From NCBI GenBank assembly GCA_937891875.1, contig CALATR010000765.1, forward strand, positions 1 through 16,704: a stretch of DNA of 16,704 nucleotides, written 5' to 3'. The notes beneath the pieces are model-generated. The model was not told the origin of the DNA and did no database searches. It saw only the letters and a program-made list of their open reading frames with translations. This DNA comes from an uncultured Pseudomonadota bacterium. GTDB lineage: Bacteria; Myxococcota_A; UBA796; GCA-2862545. The translations under genes were made by a program, and so were the position numbers. Below, one piece after another: positions 1 to 6,667 of this stretch. Position 1 is the first letter of the stretch. Every line of letters begins with the position of its first letter.

Positions 1-546
1 CACGGTGCCGATGTCCACCCGGGTGCAGCGCATGTTCAGGCGCTCGGTCAGGTCCGCGAGCAGGGCGTCCCGGCTGTCGTCGCCGAGCAGGTCCAGGCGG
101 TCGTAGAGCAGCGTCAGGCTGCGCTGACCCTTGCTGCTGTCCCGCAGCTCCAGCGCGGCGAGCAGGACGAGCGTGACGGCGTCGAGCAGCACGACCATGC
201 CGATGTGGATGGACGGGTGCTCGATGCCGTTGATGACCGCGAGGCCGATCGCGACGAAGAGGTAGGTGAGGTCGCGGATCTGCAGCGCCTGCGTGCGATA
301 CCGCAAGATGCCGAAGATCGCGAAGAGCCCAAGTCCGAGGCCCAGATCCATGGGCACCGCATTCATCAGCCAGCACAGGGCGAACGTCACCAGGTTGAGC
401 ATCACATACGAGAACGCGAAGTCCCTGGAGCGCCGCCGCGGCAGGTAGATGACCCAGACCAGCACGGCCACGGAGCCGAGGTTCAGGCCCAGGCGAGACA
501 CGAGCGAGAGCACGCGCCAGACCGCGCCCCAGGCATCCGTGATCAT
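1..546 (-). CDS. DUF4956 membrane protein, partial (C-terminus off the left edge)
   Basis: The minus-strand frame is open from an ATG at 546 to the window edge, giving 182 codons without a stop. The visible protein is a polytopic membrane protein: hydrophobic segments lie around residues 22-34, 43-62, 63-79, 88-101 and 104-121. The loop GILRYRTQALQIRDLTYLF after the third segment, with its charged Arg/Asp residues, is typical of the DUF4956 family. A soluble region rich in Asp/Leu/Arg starts near residue 122, as in family members. The gene begins 22 bases after the VTC-domain gene on the same strand. DUF4956 genes are known to sit beside VTC polyphosphate-polymerase-like genes in many bacteria, so a shared role at the inner membrane in polyphosphate handling is inferred. 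The biochemical role of DUF4956 is not established. No strong ribosome binding site is visible, so translation may be coupled to the upstream gene. Confidence 0.85.
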   Translation of the reverse strand, partial: MITDAWGAVWRVLSLVSRLGLNLGSVAVLVWVIYLPRRRSRDFAFSYVMLNLVTFALCWLMNAVPMDLGLGLGLFAIFGILRYRTQALQIRDLTYLFVAIGLAVINGIEHPSIHIGMVVLLDAVTLVLLAALELRDSSKGQRSLTLLYDRLDLLGDDSRDALLADLTERLNMRCTRVDIGTV

Positions 547-568
547 GGCCGGATCGTTCGAACCCAGT

Positions 569-1429
569 TCAACCAGCAAGTGGCGCTCCTGCGGCGTCGG
601 TCTCGTGGACCTCGCCGGCGCCGAGCGCGCGGACCCGGTTGAGCTGCTGACGGAAGCGGATGTCGGGCAGGTTGTCCTCCAGGAGCACCGAGCCCACACA
701 ATACTTGGAGAAGCTGCGTGGGCGGTGGCCCAGCGCGTGGAGCGCGTCCACCAGCGGCCCGTGCTGACGCCACCGCGGGGTCTTCACCTCGACGATGGCC
801 GTCTCGCCCAGACCATAGACGATGTCGCCCTCGCGGAAGCGCACGGCGAGGTCCACGGTGGACCGATCGATGTCGTCGATGCCCAGGAGGGTGACACGCT
901 GGAACTTGCTCTGCAGGCTGACATCCAGCTGTCTGGCCCACGGGAGCTCGCCCAGGATCCAGGCGCGCTCCTCCTCCGTGAGCGGGGTCCGGCCATCGGC
1001 GCGCTCGACCCGATGCTTGATGGTCTGGCCGTTGCCCGAGCGGTGCTTGATCTCGAGCATGGTCAGGTCGCGGTCCAGGTAGGTGCGGATGCGGACCTTG
1101 GAGCGGCGGGGCCGGCCCCGGCGATGGTCGTGGAAGCTGCGGCGGTCGGGGGTGTCGAAGTAGTCGGTGCGGTACCGGGCGATGCGCTCCCCGTCGGCCG
1201 TGAGCACGGCGTGGGTCTGGCTCACCCGGTCGAGCAGCTCCGGGATGTGACGAACCGGGACCACGTACTTGGACTCGAACCGCTTCTGCAGCAGGCGCTG
1301 TTCGAGCAGCCCGGGCGGCGCCTCGCACAGCTGCGCGACCGCGTCCAGGACGCACTCGGAGATGGCCCCAACGTCAACTGTCGGCGACCCGTCCCGTCCT
1401 GCTGCGGATGATGGCGATTCCTGGTCCAT
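569..1429 (-). CDS. VTC-domain (polyphosphate polymerase-like) protein
   Basis: This 286-residue soluble protein has the triphosphate-tunnel signature of the VTC family. Successive basic or acidic strands are RFESKY (50-55), YRTDYFDT (86-93), KVRIRTY (111-117), LEIKHR (125-130), KFQRVTLLGID (175-185), VEVKTPR (213-219) and FSKYCVG (240-246). In yeast Vtc4 the equivalent Arg/Lys residues bind phosphate in the tunnel and a Glu binds the metal; here the Glu/Lys pairs in EIK and EVK are intact. The expected activity is polyphosphate synthesis from NTP, by family analogy only. Its partner is the DUF4956 membrane gene just downstream, an established neighbour pairing. The ATG at 1429 has no clear Shine-Dalgarno sequence. 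The gene is separated from the DUF1501 gene by 152 bases, so it probably starts its own transcript. Confidence 0.88.
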   Translation of the reverse strand: MDQESPSSAAGRDGSPTVDVGAISECVLDAVAQLCEAPPGLLEQRLLQKRFESKYVVPVRHIPELLDRVSQTHAVLTADGERIARYRTDYFDTPDRRSFHDHRRGRPRRSKVRIRTYLDRDLTMLEIKHRSGNGQTIKHRVERADGRTPLTEEERAWILGELPWARQLDVSLQSKFQRVTLLGIDDIDRSTVDLAVRFREGDIVYGLGETAIVEVKTPRWRQHGPLVDALHALGHRPRSFSKYCVGSVLLEDNLPDIRFRQQLNRVRALGAGEVHETDAAGAPLAG

Positions 1430-1581
1430 GCAGTGCCCAGTCTAGCGTGCAGTTCTCGTCGTTGTGCACCCAATGCACCACCACGTCCACCCGTACGCTC
1501 CGAGGACCGCGCACGTGACCCGTCACATCGCAGACATGACATCGTCACGACACGCGGTGCGACGCGTCGAACGCCGGTCGG
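1430..1581 (-). promoter_or_regulatory. 152-base gap upstream of the VTC gene with repeated GTCAC/GTGAC half-sites
   Basis: This non-coding gap between two minus-strand genes should hold the promoter of the VTC-DUF4956 unit. GTGAC at 1515-1519 and GTCAC at 1522-1526 form a short inverted repeat with a two-base centre. A further GTCAC lies at 1544-1548. These could be operator half-sites, but such short motifs arise by chance. I found no convincing -35/-10 pair and no hairpin followed by a T tract that would end the DUF1501 operon. Confidence 0.25.
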
Positions 1582-2940
1582 TCAGCCGAGCAGGGCGCGG
1601 AAGGGCGTCGCCTCGAGCCCCCCAGGGTCGCCCGCGATGCCCGCGTGCTCCTGCAGGGCCGCGAACAGGTTCTCGGGGCGAACGATCTGGCCGCCGGGGC
1701 TGACGACGCCGGTCTGGTAGTCGAGGCGCTGGGGCGCCATGCCCGCGTCGGAGCTCGCGCCGAGCACGCGACCGCCGGGCAGCCCACCGCCGGCCATGAC
1801 GCAGGCGTTGAGCAGGTGGTGGTCGCGGCCGCCGCTCGAGTTGAGCATCGGAGTGCGCGCGAACTCGGAGAAGCCGACCACGACGGTGTGGTCGAGCCAG
1901 GAGCCGCCGCTGTCCTTGTACTCGCGCCGCTCGAGGTCGCGGATGAGTGCTGCCATGATGTCGAAGCCGGACTCGAGGCGCGGGCCGTGGGACGCCGCCC
2001 ACTCGGGGCCGTGCGCGTCCAGATCCTTGGCCACCTCGAAGCTCACGCAGCGGCTGATCCCGCTGGTCAGGGCGGTCACGGCGGCGGCGGCCTGGGCGGG
2101 CGCGCCAGCCAGGTCGTACGGGTCGATGCCGTACACGTCGCGCAGCGCCTCCATCTCGGCGGTGCTCGCGGAGAAGTCGAACCGGGCGTCGAGGCCGAGC
2201 GCCACGAGGTCGCGGGCGGCCTGGCGGAAGTCGAGCGCCTGGCTCTGGAAGGTCGAGGTGCGGATCCGGTCGCACTCCCGCGCCGTGGCCAGCAGGGCCT
2301 CCACCGCCTCCTGCTCCCCGGCGGGCAGGGCGCTGGGGCTGGGGCGCAGGGCGCGGAGCAGGTCGTCGACCGAGTTCACCCGGATGGCGCTCGCAAAGGC
2401 GGGCATGCCGTCGTTGTAGGACTCGACCCGGACGGAGAGCTGGGGGATGGGCTCGGTGGGGCCGAGCTCGGCGGCGAGCACGGTCGCGAGCGAGCTGCCC
2501 TGGGCCTGCAGGCCGGCGGGGGGCTGGCCGGTCAGGAAGCGGCGGCGGCCGACCTCGTGGGTCAGCGTGTCCATGGACAGGCCGCGCACGACGGTGAGCT
2601 TGTCCGCCACGTCCGCCAGCCCACCGATGTGCGGGCCGAAGACCATGCCGTCGACCGCGGTGCGGACGAGGTCGTCCTGGCCGCTGGTCAGCTTGTCGTA
2701 GGCGGGCTGGATGCGGGTGACCTTCTTGCGATCATCACGGAAGACCCTGGGGTCTCGCGGATCGAGGGTCAGCAGCACATCCCAGCCGCCGCTGAAGTAG
2801 GCGAAGATGAAGTAGAGGTCGTCCCGCGGATTCGCGAAAGCCGGCGTATGACCGAAGCCTCCGAGGGCGGGCAGGCCGATGGCCGACAGCCCGCCGAGCG
2901 CGAGTCCACCCTGCAGGAGGCGGCGACGAGTGAGCTTCAC
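1582..2940 (-). CDS. DUF1501 family protein with a twin-arginine signal
   Basis: This 452-residue protein is the last gene of the four-gene operon. The N-terminus (TRRRLL then a hydrophobic stretch to an Ala-rich cleavage region near residue 35) is a twin-arginine export signal. The mature protein has the alkaline-phosphatase-like features of DUF1501: an early YFSGGWDVL segment (about 48-56), DPRDPRVF (about 60-67), and the C-terminal signature EFARTPMLN followed by GGRDHH at about 359-375. I chose the GTG at 2940 because AGGAGG at 2951-2946 lies five bases ahead of it. The GTG at 2946 would overlap that ribosome binding site. The start follows the upstream stop by nine bases. DUF1501 genes are commonly paired with DUF1549/DUF1588/DUF1800-type genes in planctomycetes and myxobacteria. 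The family is predicted to be exported and hydrolase-like (sulfatase/phosphatase fold), with no substrate visible here. Confidence 0.9.
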   Translation of the reverse strand: MKLTRRRLLQGGLALGGLSAIGLPALGGFGHTPAFANPRDDLYFIFAYFSGGWDVLLTLDPRDPRVFRDDRKKVTRIQPAYDKLTSGQDDLVRTAVDGMVFGPHIGGLADVADKLTVVRGLSMDTLTHEVGRRRFLTGQPPAGLQAQGSSLATVLAAELGPTEPIPQLSVRVESYNDGMPAFASAIRVNSVDDLLRALRPSPSALPAGEQEAVEALLATARECDRIRTSTFQSQALDFRQAARDLVALGLDARFDFSASTAEMEALRDVYGIDPYDLAGAPAQAAAAVTALTSGISRCVSFEVAKDLDAHGPEWAASHGPRLESGFDIMAALIRDLERREYKDSGGSWLDHTVVVGFSEFARTPMLNSSGGRDHHLLNACVMAGGGLPGGRVLGASSDAGMAPQRLDYQTGVVSPGGQIVRPENLFAALQEHAGIAGDPGGLEATPFRALLG

Positions 2941-2945
2941 GGGCA

Positions 2946-2951
2946 CCTCCT
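2946..2951 (-). promoter_or_regulatory. Ribosome binding site that decides the DUF1501 start
   Basis: On the minus strand AGGAGG is followed by TGCCC and then GTG at 2940. The motif overlaps the TAG stop of the preceding lipoprotein gene (2952-2950), so the two genes are probably translationally coupled. It argues against the earlier in-frame GTG at 2946. Confidence 0.7.
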
Positions 2952-3591
2952 AGTAGCTGTAGAAGTCGGGGTGGACGATGAGGGCGACGCACAGGGCGCG
3001 CCAGCTGGACGCGGGATCGCCGGTGGCGTCGCGGGCCTGGCTCATGAGCGTGAGCCACGGGGCCAGCTCGGGGTCCCCGGGCGCGACCATGCGGCCGTGG
3101 AAGCGGCGGAGCGCCAGGCGCACGCCCTCCTCGGTGCCGTCGGCGTCGATGACCGTGTCGGCCAGCTCGATCGGGCGGATGAGCACCCGCTCGTCCGAGG
3201 GGCGGCCGGGCTCGACGCGGACCAGCTCGGTGCAGGCGGAGGTGGCGGCGTCATCCAGGAACTTCTGGAAGAGCAGGCCGGGGAGCAGGTCCTCCTCGGT
3301 GCGCGCCAGGTACTCGGGCTTGCCCAGCGAGCCGGACAGGTGGTCGAACAGGGAGACGTCCTTGCCCGCGATGCGCTCGGTCCAGCCGATGCCGCCGGTG
3401 GCGCGCTGGATGGCGGCCTCCAGCTGGTCGATGTCCATGCGCTTGTACGTCCGGGTCGAGGGCACGTCCGCGACCACCTCGGCCTCGCCGACCGGGCGGG
3501 TGCCGACGTCCGGGGCCGAGCCACCACCACCACAGGCAGCGAGCAGGGAGACTGCGGCCACGGAGCGCGCGAGGGCGAACAGGCGGTTCAT
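2950..3591 (-). CDS. Small lipoprotein of the DUF1501 operon, unknown function
   Basis: This 213-residue protein begins with a lipoprotein signal, LLAAC with the acylated Cys at residue 20, followed by a Gly/Ser tether. The mature part is predicted mostly helical. Its C-terminal end (RRFHGR... about 160-170, then W-R-A-L-C-V-A-L-I-V-H-P-D-F-Y at the end) resembles the last helices of the planctomycete-type DUF1553/DUF1585/DUF1800 proteins, which end in a similar 'LxxALLNSPEF' pattern. It may be a reduced relative of those proteins; that is inference from pattern only. The ATG at 3591 has GGAGGG a few bases upstream and overlaps the previous gene's stop in an ATGA arrangement, so coupling is very likely. 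It contains no CxxCH motif. I do not recognise a named family. Confidence 0.85.
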   Translation of the reverse strand: MNRLFALARSVAAVSLLAACGGGGSAPDVGTRPVGEAEVVADVPSTRTYKRMDIDQLEAAIQRATGGIGWTERIAGKDVSLFDHLSGSLGKPEYLARTEEDLLPGLLFQKFLDDAATSACTELVRVEPGRPSDERVLIRPIELADTVIDADGTEEGVRLALRRFHGRMVAPGDPELAPWLTLMSQARDATGDPASSWRALCVALIVHPDFYSY

Positions 3592-5180
3592 CGCGCCCTC
3601 CGGTACGGCTCACTGGTGACGATGTCCTCGACCAGCTCCTTGTAGTCGAAGTCCGTGCGCACGAAGCGCGCCGCCAGGGCCTCGACCCAGGGCTGCTCCT
3701 CGGTCACGAGCTCCCGGCCCAGCAGCCACTCCGCGGTGGTCTTCGCGACGCACTGCTGGAGCCGCCCATCGGCCACCGTCTTCGCGACCAGCGCCTTAGG
3801 ACCCTCCTCGACGTGGTGGGTGTAGCGGCCCTTCAGGAACTGGTAGGACAGCAGGGTGCCCACGTAGGGCTCCTCCTCCGACGAGATCGGGTCGACCTGG
3901 TAGTAGGTGCGGCACTCGATGCTGCACGGCGCACCCGTCTCGGCACACCACGCACACTCGGGGTTGTACGTCGGGAATCCCTCATCGGGGCTCAGGTAGC
4001 CCGCGCCATACTCGCTCCAGCGACCCCAGTGCGCACCCGCCGGCTCGAGCAGCGCGTGGCAGTACTGGCAGCCCGTGCGCTGGGTGAGATCCGCGGTCGG
4101 GTTGGGGTCGTCGACCAGCTCCACGCCGCCATCGGGAGGCTGGAAGGGCTGGCACAGGAACGCCGTGTAGAAGCGGTTCGCCCGGGCGCGGCGGGTCTGG
4201 AACTTCATCAGGAACATCGGCGAGGTCAGGATCCCGGACTGCTCCTCGCCGAGGTCGACCGGCACCCAGGTGTCGACGTCGGTGTAGGCCAGGTCGGGCA
4301 GGATCTCGGGATCGACCGGCACTTCGTTGAAGCGCACGTGGGCCGGCGCGTGGAGCTGGTAGCGGTAGAAGTGGGCCAGCGGGCCGTTCACGAACCCGGT
4401 CCGCCCGGTGAGGATCTCGAGGTAGGACAGGTCGTTCTGGATGACGTGGGCGATGCGGTGCTCGACGTCACCGGCCAGCGCGGCGTGTACCGGCGCCTGC
4501 ACCCCGTACTCCTGCACGTGGCCGAGCGTCGGGGTGTCGCACCAGGCCAGGTTCGGCCCACAGCCGCAGTACGGGTCGTAGCGGCTGTCGTAGGTGTCAC
4601 ACTCGGTGCCCAGCGGGCTGATGTGCGCTTCCTGGGCCTCGAATGCGCAGACCTTCACCTCGGTGCCGGGCGCCCAGTAGGGCTCGACCCAGACCCAGCC
4701 CTCCCGGATGGTGCCGTCCTCCTGCTCGTAGGTGACGATCTCGCCGTCCTCGTCGTAGCTGGCCTCGAAGTCCCCGCACGAGACCGGTCCACCGCGGTAG
4801 TTCGGGGCGACCAGGTAGCGGTAGTAGATGCCGCCGTCGGTGATCAGGCGCTGGCGGTTCGACAGCAGGCGGATGTCGCTGACGTTGGGCCACAGGAGCG
4901 CGCGGTGGTGGCGCACGACCCGCTCGGCGAAGTCCGGCGTGTCCATCCACTCGGCGATGAAGTCCTGGGCCACGGCGCCGGACGCGATGGCCTCGTACTC
5001 GGCGTCCGTGGGCGGAACCCCGCGTAGATCGAGAGACAGGGCGCGGAGGTACTCCGACTCGGCGAGCTCGTCCTCGAGCGGTGGGCACTCGGGATCCGCG
5101 GCCGCGAAGGCGGATCCTCCGACACCCAGCCCAATGGCGGCGACAACGAGGGGGAGCCACGATGGCAACTTCGGGTTCAC
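3588..5180 (-). CDS. DUF1588/DUF1585-like exported protein with one CxxCH motif
   Basis: This 530-residue protein starts at a GTG (5180) that retains a Sec signal peptide (residues 1-27, ending SAFAA). An N-terminal segment near 45-80 (LSLDLRGVPPTDAEYEAI) resembles DUF1549. A central R-A-N-R-F-Y-T-A-F-L-C segment and CQYCH at 371-375, followed by a Gly-rich EYGAGYL turn, match the DUF1588 pattern. The C-terminal QQCVAKTTAEWLLGREL and the closing DYKELVEDIVTSEPY resemble DUF1585. The CxxCH suggests one covalently bound c-type haem. Two Cys-rich insertions (about 160-205, including CGCG, and about 396-415) are unusual and may form disulfides or bind metal. The gene starts eight bases after the propeller lipoprotein gene and overlaps the next gene by four bases. 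These domains co-occur with DUF1501 in planctomycetes and myxobacteria. The substrate is unknown. Confidence 0.82.
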   Translation of the reverse strand: MNPKLPSWLPLVVAAIGLGVGGSAFAAADPECPPLEDELAESEYLRALSLDLRGVPPTDAEYEAIASGAVAQDFIAEWMDTPDFAERVVRHHRALLWPNVSDIRLLSNRQRLITDGGIYYRYLVAPNYRGGPVSCGDFEASYDEDGEIVTYEQEDGTIREGWVWVEPYWAPGTEVKVCAFEAQEAHISPLGTECDTYDSRYDPYCGCGPNLAWCDTPTLGHVQEYGVQAPVHAALAGDVEHRIAHVIQNDLSYLEILTGRTGFVNGPLAHFYRYQLHAPAHVRFNEVPVDPEILPDLAYTDVDTWVPVDLGEEQSGILTSPMFLMKFQTRRARANRFYTAFLCQPFQPPDGGVELVDDPNPTADLTQRTGCQYCHALLEPAGAHWGRWSEYGAGYLSPDEGFPTYNPECAWCAETGAPCSIECRTYYQVDPISSEEEPYVGTLLSYQFLKGRYTHHVEEGPKALVAKTVADGRLQQCVAKTTAEWLLGRELVTEEQPWVEALAARFVRTDFDYKELVEDIVTSEPYRRAR

Positions 5181-5188
5181 GGGATCGC

Positions 5189-6532
5189 CTACTCCAGCGG
5201 AAAGCCGTTGTCCCGCCAGGCGGCGAGCACGGCCAGATCGATCGGTTCGAGCGGGGCGCCCTGGAGAGGCATGCGCCCCTCGGTGGTGGCGGCGAGGATC
5301 GCGTCGAAGTGGGACTGCCACGCCTCGGGCCCGTCCAGCACGGTCGCGGTGTCCTTCTGGTGGCACACCGCACAGCGGTCCTGGTGCAGGGGCAGCACGT
5401 CGTCGGTCCAGGTGGCGTACGCGACCACGGTGCTGCTGAACGGCAGGGTGACCGAGTCCTCTACGCCGTCGTCCCAGGTGGCGGTCGCGGACAGCTCGTG
5501 CTCGCCCGCGCCGAGTGCGGACGGGTCGACCCGCAGGGCCAGGTCCGCGTCCAGGGTGACGGCAGCCCCATCCAGGGTGACGGACAGGTCGGTGACGCGA
5601 TCGGCCGCGGTCGGCAGCATGCGCACCCGGGTCGGACCGGCGAGCGCATCCCCGGCCGCGAGGCCCTGCACCACCAGCGGCCGGCCGACCGAGATGCGGC
5701 GAACCTCGGCGTTGGTGGCCAACAAGAGGCGCCCGGAGCGATCGGCGCCGGAGGCCACGACGGGCTCGCCGCCGACCCAGACCTCCTCGAGGTTGCCGCC
5801 GGTGACGCGCCAGGCGTGCTCGGCGGTGACGACCCACACCCCGTCGGCGGTGCCGTGCAGGGCGACCGCGGGCTCGGGGAGGTCGAAGCGCTTGGCTCCG
5901 GAGCGGCGCAGGCGGAGCAGCCCCCCGTCGGTCGCGAACCAGGCGGTGCCGTCTCCGCTGACCGCGACGTCGTGCACCGCGGTGTTGTCGAAGGCGACCA
6001 CGCCCTCTGCAGCGGACCAGCCGAGCGCGCCGTCGTCGGTGGCGAGCCAGAGCACGCCCTGGGCGTCGAGGCGCCCCTCGCCGAGTGCACCGTCACCCTC
6101 TACCAGCACCTGCTCGACGAGGCCGTCGTGGGCCAGGAACACCCCCGAGTCGGTCCCGAGCGCGACCCGTCCGGCGACGGCGTCGACCGCGGTGACCGCC
6201 TCGCCCAGCAGCGATCCGGTGGGCGACTCGGCGAGCCCGCTCTCGGTCCAGGTCAGGAGCCGCCCGTCGGTGGCGAGCAGGACCGCCGGCCCGACCGGCG
6301 CCGCATCGTGCAGCGCGCCGACCCCGGTCGCGATCAGGCTCTGGCTGCGGGCCGCGCCGCCGTCGACCGCGGACAGGTTGCCGTCGCGGAGCACGACCAC
6401 GCTGCCGACCTGCGGGGCAAACACCGCGTCGACAGCGCCATCGATCAGCTGCTCCTCGGTGCCGTCGACGGTCTTGATGGGCAGACCGCCGCAGGCCACC
6501 AGGAGCCAGGGGAGGGTGAGGACAACGCGCAT
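5189..6532 (-). CDS. Lipoprotein with propeller-like repeats and a C-terminal CxxCH cytochrome-like segment
   Basis: This 447-residue protein is the first gene of the DUF1501 operon. It has a short lipoprotein signal, LVAC with Cys14. Residues about 30-290 are repeats of short beta strands with recurring patterns such as GVFLAHDG, GVLWLATDDGALGW and GTAWFATDGGLLRL. These resemble the two-component-regulator or YVTN/NHL kind of beta-propeller. A beta-sandwich-like region follows (about 300-370). The C-terminal CAVCH at 387-391, with a later RMPLQGAPLEPIDLAVLAAWRDNG, matches single-haem planctomycete-type cytochrome modules, including a possible Met ligand. The ATG at 6532 has no Shine-Dalgarno sequence. 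The same frame is open for 1556 codons upstream, but that is antisense to the FG-GAP gene. A sensor or electron-transfer role at the envelope is inferred from the domain pairing. Confidence 0.85.
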   Translation of the reverse strand: MRVVLTLPWLLVACGGLPIKTVDGTEEQLIDGAVDAVFAPQVGSVVVLRDGNLSAVDGGAARSQSLIATGVGALHDAAPVGPAVLLATDGRLLTWTESGLAESPTGSLLGEAVTAVDAVAGRVALGTDSGVFLAHDGLVEQVLVEGDGALGEGRLDAQGVLWLATDDGALGWSAAEGVVAFDNTAVHDVAVSGDGTAWFATDGGLLRLRRSGAKRFDLPEPAVALHGTADGVWVVTAEHAWRVTGGNLEEVWVGGEPVVASGADRSGRLLLATNAEVRRISVGRPLVVQGLAAGDALAGPTRVRMLPTAADRVTDLSVTLDGAAVTLDADLALRVDPSALGAGEHELSATATWDDGVEDSVTLPFSSTVVAYATWTDDVLPLHQDRCAVCHQKDTATVLDGPEAWQSHFDAILAATTEGRMPLQGAPLEPIDLAVLAAWRDNGFPLE

Positions 6533-6621
6533 GGGGACAGGATACCCCGAGGCCGACGAGCTGCGCTGACAGGTCGCTCTCCCGGGGCCGCGCGCGCGTC
6601 CCCACCGGGATCGGCGACCGC

Positions 6622-6651
6622 TTGCCGTCCGCGCGGACGTGGGCCTATCGT
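6622..6651 (+). promoter_or_regulatory. Candidate sigma-70-type promoter for the FG-GAP gene
   Basis: TTGCCG (6622-6627) and TATCGT (6646-6651) are spaced by 18 bases, and each matches its consensus hexamer at four of six positions. The -10 box ends 16 bases before the GTG start, so the leader would be short. The site lies in the 135-base region (6533-6667) shared with the divergent DUF1501 operon. For the opposite strand I saw only a TATCCT six bases from the start codon and no matching -35. Confidence 0.35.
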
Positions 6652-6667
6652 AGGGGTTGGAGGTCGC

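Noticed and set aside
2938..2946. GTG at 2946 as the DUF1501 start
   Set aside because: It overlaps the AGGAGG ribosome binding site. The GTG at 2940 has ideal spacing and still gives an intact twin-arginine signal.
1645..3645. A 666-codon plus-strand open frame
   Set aside because: It is antisense to the DUF1501 and small lipoprotein genes and shows no domain.
5081..6667. Plus-strand open frame extending the FG-GAP gene upstream
   Set aside because: It is antisense to the propeller lipoprotein gene. The GTG at 6668 has a ribosome binding site and a lipoprotein signal.
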